Assembly (NCBI RefSeq): GCF_001306455.1
Contig: NZ_LGTQ01000005.1
Span: 620,001 to 684,000 of the forward strand
Reading direction: 5' to 3'
DNA: 64,000 nt
Origin: Jiulongibacter sediminis
GTDB taxonomy: Bacteria; Bacteroidota; Bacteroidia; Cytophagales; Spirosomataceae
Part shown: piece after piece, positions 53,770 to 63,069 of the stretch
Layout: each line of letters begins with the position of its first letter
How positions within the stretch are numbered: the stretch's first letter is position 1
The notes under the pieces: model-generated
The model's database searches: none
What the model was told of the DNA's origin: nothing
Seen by the model: only the letters and a program-made list of their open reading frames with translations
Translations under genes and position numbers: made by a program

Positions 53770-55443
53770 TTATAAAGAGACATTAATCCCTACCAGGAAG
53801 TTCAACCCTTGCTGAGGATAGTATAAATACCGCTGATAATTCTTTCCTATAATATTATTCAATTTCACAAAAGCCGAAAATTGCTCACTAAAAAGGTAAG
53901 TAAATTCGGCATTAAGGTCAGTTATCGCAGGGATTTTCACATCTTCAAATCGAAACGGATCCGTGGCAAATGTACCGCCAATATAGTAAAAATCAACATT
54001 GCTAACAATTTTGTCAGACACCACAAATGTATTGCCAATACGCCCTTCAAACGACGGACGGTGATACGGCTGGGGAAAATCTATGGTTTCATAATACCAG
54101 TAATCAGCCGTTAGGTTGGTTCTCCAAAATTCAGCAGGTTGATACGAAACCTCTGTGGAAACATTCACAAAGTCTGTTTGATTATTCTCATAAAAGATTT
54201 CAAACTGACGCGTTTTAGGATCACCGTCATATGTGTTGAAGAAGTAAAGACCACTGAACTTTCCATAAGACGCTTTGAAGTTATATTTCAATCCGTTTAT
54301 CGGTTCCCCTCTGCTTCCAATAAATATCTCCTGGTCTTTGGTGGTGTTCAATAACTCCACCTGAGGTTTTAACCATGGGTTTTCATCAAGCATAGAACCT
54401 AAGGTATTTCTCACAATGTCACCGTCGTACCCGGCGAAGAAGTAATATAAACCTGGAGTTTTATAGGTCAATGTCGCCGTTGGAAAACCTTTTGTGGTAT
54501 TTATGTCCTCAATTTGATCGTACTCGTTAACCGCCTTAAAACCTATTTTCGCATTGAATGCATTAAAATTGATATTAAAGGCTGGTTCTACCCTGAAAAG
54601 GTTTCTCTTTCTAACCGGATTTTCAAAGTAGCTATCTGTACGCTGAGTGATATAGGCTTCAGCAGCCAACATCGCGGCAACTCTGTCTTCTATAATTGGA
54701 AAGGTTGAATTGAATTGAGTTCCCCAATCAATCTCTTCAGCTTCATAATAGTCATTTAACGTTCTGAGCTTAGTTTTAAGCGAATAGTCTACAATTGGCT
54801 TTGGCTTGGTGTTTTCAAAAGCAACCCCAAAATTCAGGATATTGAGCCTCTGACGAATCTCCTCCTGAGGCAAATCATATGCAAGTGTGTCATAACCAAA
54901 GAAATGATAGTTTCTTCGCTCATAACCGGCCTGAGCCTGCAGTTTGAAATAGCCGGAATGGTATTTCCCATCCAATTTGATTTGATCTAGATTGATACCG
55001 GAGTTTACTCCCTGAATGGGCCCTCTTTTGGCAGCATTATGCAAACCGTATAATCCGAAAACAAGATTTTGGTCCTGATTTGAGTTCAGGAAAGTTTCAG
55101 CATAGAAACGTCCGAAATTTCCACCGCCAAGTTTTACATAATTGGGGTAGCCAGAGCTTTGCGAACTATTTCTTCGTTGATCTTCAACAGGGGAAACTAC
55201 ATTTGGCTTAAACTCAACTTCCTCAATACCAACCGGTTTACGTTCGAAGAAAGTGTAAACCATTTCTCTTTTGGTTGTTTGCTTCTCTTCTACCGGTATT
55301 TTTTCAAAAACTCGATTTTGTTTCTGAAGCTCTACTTCTCTTTCTTTTGTAATTGTAATTTCTTCATTACCAATTCCTTGAGCAAAGGAACCAACGCTAA
55401 GCCCACAGAAAAGCACAGTTTGTGTTAATTTATTTTGCATCAT
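53770..55443 (-). CDS. TonB-receptor-like outer membrane beta-barrel without a plug
   Basis: A 557-residue protein (ATG 55443, or 55440 one codon later) with a signal peptide (LFCGLSVGSFAQ). A short charged N-terminal region (REVELQKQNRVFEKIPVEEK) is followed by a barrel with many alternating aromatic strands, ending GLNFLVGINVSL, the pattern of a C-terminal barrel strand. The plug domain of TonB-dependent receptors is not seen, so it may be a receptor-derived porin or a structural barrel. It follows the 1000-residue TPR gene by 2 bases and precedes the HU/SPOR gene. Confidence 0.75.
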   Translation of the reverse strand: MMQNKLTQTVLFCGLSVGSFAQGIGNEEITITKEREVELQKQNRVFEKIPVEEKQTTKREMVYTFFERKPVGIEEVEFKPNVVSPVEDQRRNSSQSSGYPNYVKLGGGNFGRFYAETFLNSNQDQNLVFGLYGLHNAAKRGPIQGVNSGINLDQIKLDGKYHSGYFKLQAQAGYERRNYHFFGYDTLAYDLPQEEIRQRLNILNFGVAFENTKPKPIVDYSLKTKLRTLNDYYEAEEIDWGTQFNSTFPIIEDRVAAMLAAEAYITQRTDSYFENPVRKRNLFRVEPAFNINFNAFNAKIGFKAVNEYDQIEDINTTKGFPTATLTYKTPGLYYFFAGYDGDIVRNTLGSMLDENPWLKPQVELLNTTKDQEIFIGSRGEPINGLKYNFKASYGKFSGLYFFNTYDGDPKTRQFEIFYENNQTDFVNVSTEVSYQPAEFWRTNLTADYWYYETIDFPQPYHRPSFEGRIGNTFVVSDKIVSNVDFYYIGGTFATDPFRFEDVKIPAITDLNAEFTYLFSEQFSAFVKLNNIIGKNYQRYLYYPQQGLNFLVGINVSL

Positions 55444-55445
55444 TC

Positions 55446-58400
55446 TTAGTCTTTAGGAATGGTCTTTAGTTTAGCTTTTGCAGTATCCACAGTCTCCGGA
55501 TTGCCCGAATTCTCAATAATTGAGTTCAATGTAGCTTTAGCCATAAAATGGTCTTTCTGACCGATATAATTATCGGCAATCAGCAGAAAGGCCTTTTCAT
55601 ACCACTCAATGTAATCACCGAAATCCTGAGCCAGCTCCTGCATGGTTTTGATTGATTCTTCATACTTACCACTTTCGTAAAGAATTTCACCAATGCGATA
55701 TTTAGCCTCTGCTCCGTTTACATCCTTGTCCATCGCAATAACTTTCTCAAACTGCTGGCGGGCTTGAGTGAAATCGCGACGTTTCAGATGGCATTTACCA
55801 ATGAAAAGCTCCGCTTTATTTTCAATCCCAATCACCATTCCACCACCTTCAGTGATAGCCTGACGACAATATTTGATCGAATTCTCGTAATCGCCCAAAT
55901 GATAGTAGGACTCAAAAAGGCCTTCCCATGCCGAAACCTGATCTCTCTTTGACTGACTTGAACTCAGAACGTTTTGATAGTCGGTTACAGCGTCCCGATA
56001 GTTCTTGTCATTGAACTGCGTATCCGCCGCCCTGAAAGCCGCTTTGGTTACATACTGAGATTGACCATCTCTGATTACATCTTTGTAGAACGGCAACGCT
56101 TCTTTCGCCTTTTCTGTGAAATAATATGATTCTGCGATCAAAAATTTAGCCTCAATCACATTACTATTTGATGGGTTATTGTCAACGAAACGTTTTAATG
56201 AAGAAATGGCAGCGTCATACCTTTGATTATAAAACAGGTTTCTGGCAGCCTCATATTGTAATGCAATTGCTGAACCACTTCCCGGATTATTCTTTTGATA
56301 TTCATCGGCAACGTCTGCAAAATCTTCGCTTCTACCGGTAAGATTCAAGATGTCTCTTAATCCGATTAGGGCCTCATTGGCAGTTTTGTGCTGGCCAAAA
56401 CGATTTATAATTGTTTTGTAATCATCAACTGCTGCATCATAGTTCTCAGTATTACCATAGGCTAAGGCTCTTTTCAATAAGGCGTCCGGCACTAGCTTGG
56501 ACCGGGGCTTCTTTCTTAACATCTCTGTGAAAGAGGCAATAGCTCCCTGATAGTTTCTATCATTCATCTGTAAGCTACCTTTTTGAAACAAGGCATCATC
56601 TATAAGTCGTGAGTTTTCATACACTCTGGCAAACTCCTCAAATGTTTGATTAGCCTGACTCGTGCGTCCCATAAGATCTAGGGTTACACCTTTCTGAAAT
56701 AAAGCGTAATCTTTGTCGGTTCTGTTTTCTCGCAAAGCCTGCTCGTAGTAACCCAAAGCTCTGGAAAAACTCTTTTGAATTAAATGACAATCGGCTAGTC
56801 TGAGAAGGGCATCTTCCCTACTCTGCTGAGATTCGACATCCCGACTGGCGTCCAGAAAATCTTTAAAATAAGTCAAAGCCCCACTGAAGTCACGCTTATT
56901 ATAATGTAGGTATCCTAAACTGTAAAGGCTTTTATTCCGCTGAACAGGGTTCCCCTTTTGCATTACTTCCCGGTAAAGACTTTCTACGTTAGGTTTGTCA
57001 GTCGCAAAAGCAGCTTCAGCCTTCCAGAACAGCGATTTCTGAATTAGGTCACGATCTGAAGGTTTCGTCAAAGCTTTGTCAAAGTACTTGATGGCCTCAT
57101 CAAATTGTTCGGCGTTATAATCAATAACCGCCTGAGCATAACATAATTTTTGATAAGCTTCATCTATTTTTGATGTCGTTCTGCTCAGCCCCTCTATGTA
57201 CGTGATAGCTTGTTTATAATCATTGGTTTCAAACAGAATATCACTCAAAAGTTCATTGGACTCATCTATGTATTTACCTGAAGGATAATTGCTTACATAA
57301 TCTTTCAGAGAGTTGATGGCCGCCTCATTATTGCCTTGCTCCAGCTGCACTTTGATATAATTATAGGCCGCCTCTTCCTGTATTTCGATATCGAAATTAT
57401 TCTTACGAGCAAAATCAAATGCCGCCATGGCAGAATTCAAATCTCCCGTATTCAACGCCGATATCCCTAAATAATAGGCCGCCTGCTGACCCAAAGCGTC
57501 TTCTCGGTCCGCGATTTTTTTCAGTACTTCTACTACTTTTCGGTACTGCTCTGTTTTATATAAACTAAAGCCATGTCTGAAAGTCACCTGAGGATCAATA
57601 TTGCCTCTTCTTAACTCCCGAAATCGATCATAGTAATCAGCGGCCTTTCTAAAATCGTTTCTGAAAAACAATACCTCTGCCGTAACTAAACAAATATCGT
57701 CAATTTTGCGACCCTGTGGATTAGAGATAATTGGCTCCGCATAAGCCAACAGTTCATCATACTTTTCTTGTTTGAAAAGTATCTGAGCAATCCAGTTTGG
57801 TACTTCAAGCTTGTATGGATTTACATTTTCAACCCGCTGAAGGTCAGTTAGTGCAGCGTCAAAGTTATCATTCTGAAAGTTGATAACGGCAGCATAATAA
57901 GCAGCATTTATGGCATTTTCAGCTACCGTTTTCTTAACGTAATTAAACTCCTTCAGAGCATTTACATAATCTTTGGTCTGATAATACGCCACTCCGAGTT
58001 TATAACGAAGCTCATAGACTGAAAGGTCATCCTGACGATGCTCAATGGCTTTGGTCAGGTACTCAATGGCCTTTTCATAGTTCCCTTTCTCAAAAAAATT
58101 ATCCCCTAAATCGCTGTAAATGATTTTTGCCTTCGGATGCTCACTATGATTAAGTACAAAACGGTGAACCTCAATGTCGGCATCCATTGAGCCGGTATTC
58201 AAAGCACAAACGGCAGAATAATACTCGGCATTTGCAATATTAAATTTATTAGGATTGAGCGAGCTTGAAGACTGCTCCACGTAAGTTCTAAACTCTTTCC
58301 TGGCGGCAGAATATGCTTTTTTCTCGTAAAGCTCTACCCCATTATTATAGTGAGATTCTACCTCGGTGTAACTTAAGGTATTTTGAGAAAAAGTTGATAA

Positions 58401-58448
58401 AGCTGCCAGTAAACCAGGAAAAAGAATCAAAATGATTTTTTTCATCAA
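55446..58448 (-). CDS. Large tetratricopeptide-repeat protein, exported
   Basis: A 1000-residue protein with a signal peptide (1-21, LLAALSTFSQ). About twenty-five TPR units fill the rest (for example AKIIYSDLGDNFFEKGNYEKAIEY, SLYSLGYLHYNKRDFSGALTYF, KLVPDALLKRALAYGN). It ends KAKLKTIPKD. Such a long periplasmic TPR protein, joined by 2 bases to an outer membrane barrel gene, is likely a scaffold for an envelope complex. A TAATTTTG -7 element (58484-58477) is 29 bases upstream; a well-spaced -33 was not found. First gene of a six-gene operon. Confidence 0.85.
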   Translation of the reverse strand: MMKKIILILFPGLLAALSTFSQNTLSYTEVESHYNNGVELYEKKAYSAARKEFRTYVEQSSSSLNPNKFNIANAEYYSAVCALNTGSMDADIEVHRFVLNHSEHPKAKIIYSDLGDNFFEKGNYEKAIEYLTKAIEHRQDDLSVYELRYKLGVAYYQTKDYVNALKEFNYVKKTVAENAINAAYYAAVINFQNDNFDAALTDLQRVENVNPYKLEVPNWIAQILFKQEKYDELLAYAEPIISNPQGRKIDDICLVTAEVLFFRNDFRKAADYYDRFRELRRGNIDPQVTFRHGFSLYKTEQYRKVVEVLKKIADREDALGQQAAYYLGISALNTGDLNSAMAAFDFARKNNFDIEIQEEAAYNYIKVQLEQGNNEAAINSLKDYVSNYPSGKYIDESNELLSDILFETNDYKQAITYIEGLSRTTSKIDEAYQKLCYAQAVIDYNAEQFDEAIKYFDKALTKPSDRDLIQKSLFWKAEAAFATDKPNVESLYREVMQKGNPVQRNKSLYSLGYLHYNKRDFSGALTYFKDFLDASRDVESQQSREDALLRLADCHLIQKSFSRALGYYEQALRENRTDKDYALFQKGVTLDLMGRTSQANQTFEEFARVYENSRLIDDALFQKGSLQMNDRNYQGAIASFTEMLRKKPRSKLVPDALLKRALAYGNTENYDAAVDDYKTIINRFGQHKTANEALIGLRDILNLTGRSEDFADVADEYQKNNPGSGSAIALQYEAARNLFYNQRYDAAISSLKRFVDNNPSNSNVIEAKFLIAESYYFTEKAKEALPFYKDVIRDGQSQYVTKAAFRAADTQFNDKNYRDAVTDYQNVLSSSQSKRDQVSAWEGLFESYYHLGDYENSIKYCRQAITEGGGMVIGIENKAELFIGKCHLKRRDFTQARQQFEKVIAMDKDVNGAEAKYRIGEILYESGKYEESIKTMQELAQDFGDYIEWYEKAFLLIADNYIGQKDHFMAKATLNSIIENSGNPETVDTAKAKLKTIPKD

Positions 58449-58610
58449 TATGCTTTTACTGTTAATATAGAAAAACCAAAATTAGGAAAGATATAGATCA
58501 ATATGCAGCGTAAGTGGTTTTAAGTTTTCTTTGAATAATAGTATCAAAACGACTCCTTATTCTTAAAATTGTAGTTTTGGCTTCAAACCTTAAAATTTCA
58601 TCAAATACAA

Positions 58611-60425
58611 ATGACAAAAATCAAATCTTTACTATTTCTTCTCGTCTTCTTTTTGGGTGCCTGTAAGGTCTCAAAAGTTAGTAGTCAGGAAACTTACTCC
58701 ACAGCCTATGAGCTGAAAATGCCTCATCCAGAGACCCACTATTTTGAAGTCTCTATGAAGGTCAATAACATTCTCACAACACCTGAGATTCTCGACAAAG
58801 ATCATCTTTTAGTTAAGATGGCAGTTTGGACGCCCGGTTCTTATCTCATCAGAGAGTTTGCCAGAAATGTTCAGGACTTTGAGGCTAAAAATGAGGCTGG
58901 AGAAACTTTAGAAAGCCGTAAAATCAATAAAAACACTTGGGAGGTTGAATTGAACGGAGCTGATGATGTAGTCATTAATTATCTGGTTTATGCAAATGAG
59001 CTCACAGTAAGAACTTCGTTTATTGATGCTCAGCATGGTTATGCCAATGGGGCCTCTGTTTTCACGTATGTTCCGCAAACCATGTCAAAGCCCTCAAAGC
59101 TTACCATTTATCCTCATGAAAATTGGGAAACCATTTCGACAGCTTTACCCGAGATTGCTGAAAACATTTACCTCGTCAAAGATTTTGACACTCTTGTTGA
59201 CAGCCCGATTGAAATAGGAAATCATGAAATCTTAAGTTTCGATGCGGCCGGGGTACCTCATAAAATTGCCATGTTTAGTACCGAAGAGCTTCACTATGAT
59301 GCAGAAAAACTTCTGGGTGATTATAAGAAAATGGTTGAGTCTGCAACTTCTGTTTTCGGCGAAACACCATTAGATGAATATCTTTTTATAGTTCAGCATC
59401 AGCCGGGTATCGGTGGTGGTCTTGAGCACCTTTTCTCTACAACTTGTCAGACCAGACCATCCGCTTATGACTCTGAGGCCGGATACAAAGGCCTTTTTGG
59501 TCTCCTGGCTCATGAATACTTCCATCTATGGAATGTAAAAAGAGTTAGACCTGTGGCCCTTGGTCCGTTTGATTATGAAAATGAGAATTACACTCACCTT
59601 CTATGGGTAGCTGAAGGTTTCACCAATTACTATGAAGAAGTGATTCTTGCCAGAGCCGGAATCTATTCAGAAGAAGATATTTTGAAGAACCTTGCCGGAG
59701 CAATATCAAGCACAGAAAATACACCCGGGAATAAAGTGCAGGCCGTTACTGATGCCTCTTGGGACGCTTGGATTAAGTATTACCGACCAGACGAGAACTC
59801 TGTAAACAGTCATATTTCTTATTACGGAAAAGGCGGAGTTTTAGCGGCTCTTTTAAACGCAAAAATTATAGCCAACAGCAAGGCGGAAAGGTCGCTTGAT
59901 GATGTAATGAGATTACTTTATCAAAAGTATTACAAAGAGCTTGGCAGAGGTTTTACGGATGAAGAGTTTCAATCAGCAGTAGAAGAGGTTTATGGCGGTG
60001 ACCTTGACTACTTCTTTGACAACTACGTTTTTGGCACAGAAACGCCGGATTATACTCAGATTTATAAAGGAGTTGGTATTGAACTTACCAACCTTAACGA
60101 AGGCAGTGAGGAGCCGTTTTTGGGTATAACTGAACGCGGTGGCTTTGTTTACAGATTAAACAGTAATGGGTCAGCTTATCACAGCGGCCTGAATGTGGGC
60201 GACAAAATTATTAGCGTCGATGGTCAGACAAATGAGTCTTTTTCAAATGCTTTGACCGGAAAATCAATCGGAGAATCACTCGAGGTAAAAATTGAGAGAC
60301 ATGGGAATCTGATGAGTTTCACTGTTCCAATCGGTAAAAGCCAAAATGTACGCTATGAAATGAAAAAGGCAGCTAAACTCACACCGGCTTTAGAGAAGGC
60401 TTATCGTAAGTTTGTGAATTACTAG
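58611..60425 (+). CDS. M61-family metallopeptidase with PDZ domain, lipoprotein
   Basis: A 604-residue enzyme. The lipobox is LLVFFLGAC with Cys at 18. The N-terminal beta-sandwich (about 30-200) contains VKMAVWTPGSYLIREFARN. The zinc motif is LLAHEYFHLWNVKRVRP with H301, E302 and H305, and the downstream Glu lies in WVAEGFTNYYEEV. The C-terminal PDZ domain (about 500-590) has FLGITERGGFVYRL and GLNVGDKIISVDGQ. This is the M61 glycyl-aminopeptidase type. It is likely a cell-surface or periplasmic peptidase. A TAGTTTTG -7 box (58572-58579) precedes it. Confidence 0.93.
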   Translation: MTKIKSLLFLLVFFLGACKVSKVSSQETYSTAYELKMPHPETHYFEVSMKVNNILTTPEILDKDHLLVKMAVWTPGSYLIREFARNVQDFEAKNEAGETLESRKINKNTWEVELNGADDVVINYLVYANELTVRTSFIDAQHGYANGASVFTYVPQTMSKPSKLTIYPHENWETISTALPEIAENIYLVKDFDTLVDSPIEIGNHEILSFDAAGVPHKIAMFSTEELHYDAEKLLGDYKKMVESATSVFGETPLDEYLFIVQHQPGIGGGLEHLFSTTCQTRPSAYDSEAGYKGLFGLLAHEYFHLWNVKRVRPVALGPFDYENENYTHLLWVAEGFTNYYEEVILARAGIYSEEDILKNLAGAISSTENTPGNKVQAVTDASWDAWIKYYRPDENSVNSHISYYGKGGVLAALLNAKIIANSKAERSLDDVMRLLYQKYYKELGRGFTDEEFQSAVEEVYGGDLDYFFDNYVFGTETPDYTQIYKGVGIELTNLNEGSEEPFLGITERGGFVYRLNSNGSAYHSGLNVGDKIISVDGQTNESFSNALTGKSIGESLEVKIERHGNLMSFTVPIGKSQNVRYEMKKAAKLTPALEKAYRKFVNY

Positions 60426-60469
60426 AGTAAAATTCTTGGCGTATTTTATTCAGAGGATTGGCTGAAAGG

Positions 60470-60706
60470 TCAATCCTCTAATAGTTTACCGAAGTCCTCT
60501 GCCATATCTTTAAAACGCTGAATGACACGGGCATAAAACATATCATTGAGCATTTCTTCCACTTCCTGCTCTCCGGTAACATCCATTTCTGAGACTTTAA
60601 AGACCTGTTCTAAAAGCCCTGCTTCAAACTTTATGATATATTTGCCGTTAAACACATAAAGTGATGTTTTACAGTAAGTATTCGGAATTTCTTTAACAAA
60701 TCTCAT
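60470..60706 (-). CDS. Small conserved hypothetical protein (78 residues)
   Basis: A 78-residue soluble protein, MRFVKEIPNTYCKTSLYVFN and IIKFEAGLLEQVFKVSEMD, ending MAEDFGKLLED. No known domain is recognised. I chose ATG 60706, since the upstream in-frame start would extend the coding region deep into the divergent TPR gene. The start codon overlaps the divergent gene's ATG in the palindrome CATG (60704-60707), so neither gene has a 5' gap. A TATTTTTG element (60771-60764) lies in the divergent gene. A 9-bp hairpin (60452-60479) covers the last codons. Confidence 0.7.
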   Translation of the reverse strand: MRFVKEIPNTYCKTSLYVFNGKYIIKFEAGLLEQVFKVSEMDVTGEQEVEEMLNDMFYARVIQRFKDMAEDFGKLLED

Positions 60707-61721
60707 GCGTTCTATCTTTCTGATTTTATTCTCTTCCCTTTTAATTTTTTCGGGCTGTGGCAGCAAAAATAAGACAGAAGCCGCCGAATTCTTTGAAAGA
60801 GGCAACTATCATTTTAAAAAGCGTGAATATGAAAGAGCCTCCGAGCTTTTTAGTGAAGCCCTAGAAAAAGTACCTGATTTTGCGGATGCCTTTAATAACC
60901 GCGGACTCTGCTTTGAAAAAATGGGGCAACTGGAAAAAGCCTCTGCAGACTATTTAAAGGCAGTTGAACTTGATGACAGCTTTTCGCAAGCCAAATTAAA
61001 TCTGGCTGCTTCATTCGTTCATTTGGGCAAACCCAATAAAAGTGAAGATCTTTTCAAAAGCCTCGAAAAAACTTATGCCGACAGTTCTCAATTTTACGAC
61101 TACAGAGGCCAATACTACCTGCAAAAGAACAATCCTGATGCTGCAATCTCTGATTTTCAGCGTTCGGTTTCTTTACGCGGCCCTCAGGCTGAAACACTGA
61201 CCAATTTGGGATATGCTTTTTATCAGAAAAGAGAGTTTGATGAAGCTATAAATTCGTTCAATAAAGCTCTAAAAATAGATGAAGATTTTCCTTATGCTCT
61301 CAATAATCTAAGTGCAGCCCTGGCTCAAAAAGGAGAATGGAAAGAGGCCCTTAAATACTCCGAAAAAGCAACAAATGAAAACCCTGGTCAACTCAACTTT
61401 CTAAATACTCATGTGTTAAATCTTATTGAAAACGGAGAGTTGGAAAAAGCCATTCAGTATCATCAAAGTACTGAAAAACTTTCTCCAAAAGACCCCTATC
61501 AGTTACGGAATAAAGCAGTCATCGAAATGAAAAGCGAAAATTTATTAGAAGCCACCGCCATTCTTTCAGGTATCGAAGAAACGAATCCTGAGGTAGAATA
61601 TCTTTATTATTACCTCGGTCTGGCCACTCAGGAGAGTACTGAAGCCTGCCAGTACTTTAAAAGAGGAGCTGCTCTTGGCGATCGTAGATCTCAAAAGGCG
61701 TTTTCTACCTGCGGTAATTGA
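60705..61721 (+). CDS. TPR-repeat lipoprotein
   Basis: A 338-residue lipoprotein: signal MRSIFLILFSSLLIFSGC (lipobox Cys18). TPR units follow, starting FERGNYHFKKREYERASELFSEAL and AFNNRGLCFEKMGQLEKASADY, to about residue 310. A final ACQYFKRGAALGDRRSQKAF resembles a Sel1-like end. It is a periplasmic or outer-membrane scaffold by fold only. Its ATG is shared in CATG with the divergent small gene. A TATATTTG element (60637-60644) lies 60 bases upstream, inside that gene. Confidence 0.85.
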   Translation: MRSIFLILFSSLLIFSGCGSKNKTEAAEFFERGNYHFKKREYERASELFSEALEKVPDFADAFNNRGLCFEKMGQLEKASADYLKAVELDDSFSQAKLNLAASFVHLGKPNKSEDLFKSLEKTYADSSQFYDYRGQYYLQKNNPDAAISDFQRSVSLRGPQAETLTNLGYAFYQKREFDEAINSFNKALKIDEDFPYALNNLSAALAQKGEWKEALKYSEKATNENPGQLNFLNTHVLNLIENGELEKAIQYHQSTEKLSPKDPYQLRNKAVIEMKSENLLEATAILSGIEETNPEVEYLYYYLGLATQESTEACQYFKRGAALGDRRSQKAFSTCGN

Positions 61722-61726
61722 GCTTT

Positions 61727-62929
61727 TTAAAGTTTTTTGATAAGAGAATTGGTCAATAAAACAGCTAAAAGCGACAATCCACAAAGAAGAATAAAGTTTG
61801 TTTGATAACCGAAAACTTCAACGACATCAAGACCTAATTTGGGACTGACGGTATTTGATAAACCAAAAGCCATGGTATAAAGAGCCATGTATCTTCCTTC
61901 GTTGCCCTTTTTTGATCTCTGCATGGCAAAAGCGTTAGTGTAGGGAAAACCCAGCATTTCTGAAAAGGTTATAAGTACCATACTAATGACCAACATCCCA
62001 GCCCAGCCATCAAAAAGCAAAGCGGCGAAACTGAGGAAAAGTAAAAAAGTACTGAACCTGATCAATTTTAATTCCCCATAAGCTTTTTTCTCCAGCCAAT
62101 GAATCAAGGGCATTTCAAATACCACAATTAAAGCTCCGTTCAGAAAGAATAATAAGCCTGTATGAAATTCAGTTAATCCAAATTGTTCACTATGATAAAT
62201 GGGCAATGTGGTGAAAATTTGGAAGAAAACCATTCCCACCAAAAAGCACACAGCCAAAAACTGCCAGTATACACCATCTTTGAAAACCTGTGCTTTCGTA
62301 TTTAGCAAAGATGCCTCTGCCCTGCTTTGTTTTTCCGACTTTCTTTCAGGAACCGTTTTGATAAAGATCAAAATGGCCATGATGCAGCTTATACCATCAA
62401 TCCAAAACAGCATATTATAACCTTGCGATACAATCAGCAAACCCGCCAGACTTGGCCCAATTACGAAACCAAGATTAAGGGCAAGACGAATCAAAGTCAA
62501 AGAGCGGGTTCGATTCTCCGGTTTACTATATGCACCGAGTGAAACAAACATGGCCGGCCTGAAGGCATCGGCGATTGTCATCAGAATAAAAATACCGATG
62601 CAAAGTCCCCAAAAAGAGTCTAGATATTGTAAAGCTATGAAGAGAAAACCTGAAGCCAAAAGGCTACCTACCATGACTTTGTAGTAGCCAATTTTATCTG
62701 ATAGTCTACCGCCAAGCCAGGCACCAGCGAAAGACCCAATTCCAAAGAAAAACATGATCCACCCTACTTCTCCATAACTGAATTGAAGGTTTTCTTTCAA
62801 ATATTTAGAAAGAAAAGGAATAACCATTGTTCCTGCCCTATTAATGAGTGACACAAGGGCGAGTATCCAAACTTCGTGTGATAAGCCACGAAAGGCGTCG
62901 ACATAATGTTCATTAAAGAGTTTCTTCAT
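61727..62929 (-). CDS. MFS transporter, drug-exporter (DHA1) type
   Basis: A 400-residue, about twelve-helix transporter. The loop 2-3 motif A is GAWLGGRLSDKIGYYKVM, and RSLTLIRLALNLGFVIGPSLAGLL is motif C-like, both pointing to DHA1-type antiporters such as MdtH. A drug or metabolite is likely the substrate, but which is unknown. Its start codon lies 16 bases after a strong terminator hairpin (62946-62964) that follows a 23-codon ORF, an attenuator-like arrangement. It converges with the TPR lipoprotein gene, 5 bases apart. Confidence 0.88.
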   Translation of the reverse strand: MKKLFNEHYVDAFRGLSHEVWILALVSLINRAGTMVIPFLSKYLKENLQFSYGEVGWIMFFFGIGSFAGAWLGGRLSDKIGYYKVMVGSLLASGFLFIALQYLDSFWGLCIGIFILMTIADAFRPAMFVSLGAYSKPENRTRSLTLIRLALNLGFVIGPSLAGLLIVSQGYNMLFWIDGISCIMAILIFIKTVPERKSEKQSRAEASLLNTKAQVFKDGVYWQFLAVCFLVGMVFFQIFTTLPIYHSEQFGLTEFHTGLLFFLNGALIVVFEMPLIHWLEKKAYGELKLIRFSTFLLFLSFAALLFDGWAGMLVISMVLITFSEMLGFPYTNAFAMQRSKKGNEGRYMALYTMAFGLSNTVSPKLGLDVVEVFGYQTNFILLCGLSLLAVLLTNSLIKKL

Positions 62930-62934
62930 AACTA

Positions 62935-62964
62935 AAAAACAAAAAATCCGGCTCTAAGCCGGAT
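62935..62964 (-). terminator. Attenuator terminator before the MFS exporter
   Basis: Perfect 8-bp stem ATCCGGCT/AGCCGGAT with a 3-base loop (62946-62964), followed on the minus strand by five further T, one G and six T. It would stop transcripts coming from menD or from the leader. Confidence 0.8.
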
Positions 62965-62991
62965 CAGTGAATGCCATATCTTTAGTGAAAA

Positions 62992-63063
62992 TTAGCACAC
63001 AAATGATCCGGTATTCCTTTGAGAATACTTTTCACAGACCATCATGTATGTCGCTGTTTTCAT
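62992..63063 (-). CDS. Leader peptide of the MFS exporter (23 residues)
   Basis: Reads MKTATYMMVCEK, then YSQRNTGSFVC and TAA. Two further ATG codons (63045 and 63042) could give shorter forms of 17 or 16 residues. A TAGCTTTG -7 element (63077-63070) lies so close to the first ATG that the transcript from it would be almost leaderless there, which may favour the inner starts. The codons for T18-G19-S20 carry the antiterminator arm. The ORF is plausible by context, not by homology. Confidence 0.55.
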   Translation of the reverse strand: MKTATYMMVCEKYSQRNTGSFVC

Positions 63064-63069
63064 TTGGTA

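Larger units (their letters stand above)
62930..63063 (-). promoter_or_regulatory. Putative transcription attenuator of the MFS exporter
   Basis: Read on the minus strand: ORF (63063-62992), antiterminator arm CCGGATCA (63011-63004), a 37-base gap, second arm TGATCCGG (62966-62959), terminator ATCCGGCT-tag-AGCCGGAT (62964-62946), then a T-rich tract and the exporter ATG at 62929. The second arm shares ATCCGG with the terminator's 5' side, so the two pairings exclude each other. A second small hairpin, GTATTC/GAATAC (63028-63023 with 63016-63011), sits inside the ORF. Ribosome position on the ORF would decide the outcome. Confidence 0.6.

Noticed and set aside
60452-60479. 9-bp hairpin AGAGGATTG/CAATCCTCT as a terminator
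   Set aside because: Neither strand has a T-run after it; it may still be a weak structure between convergent genes, but a terminator call is not supported.
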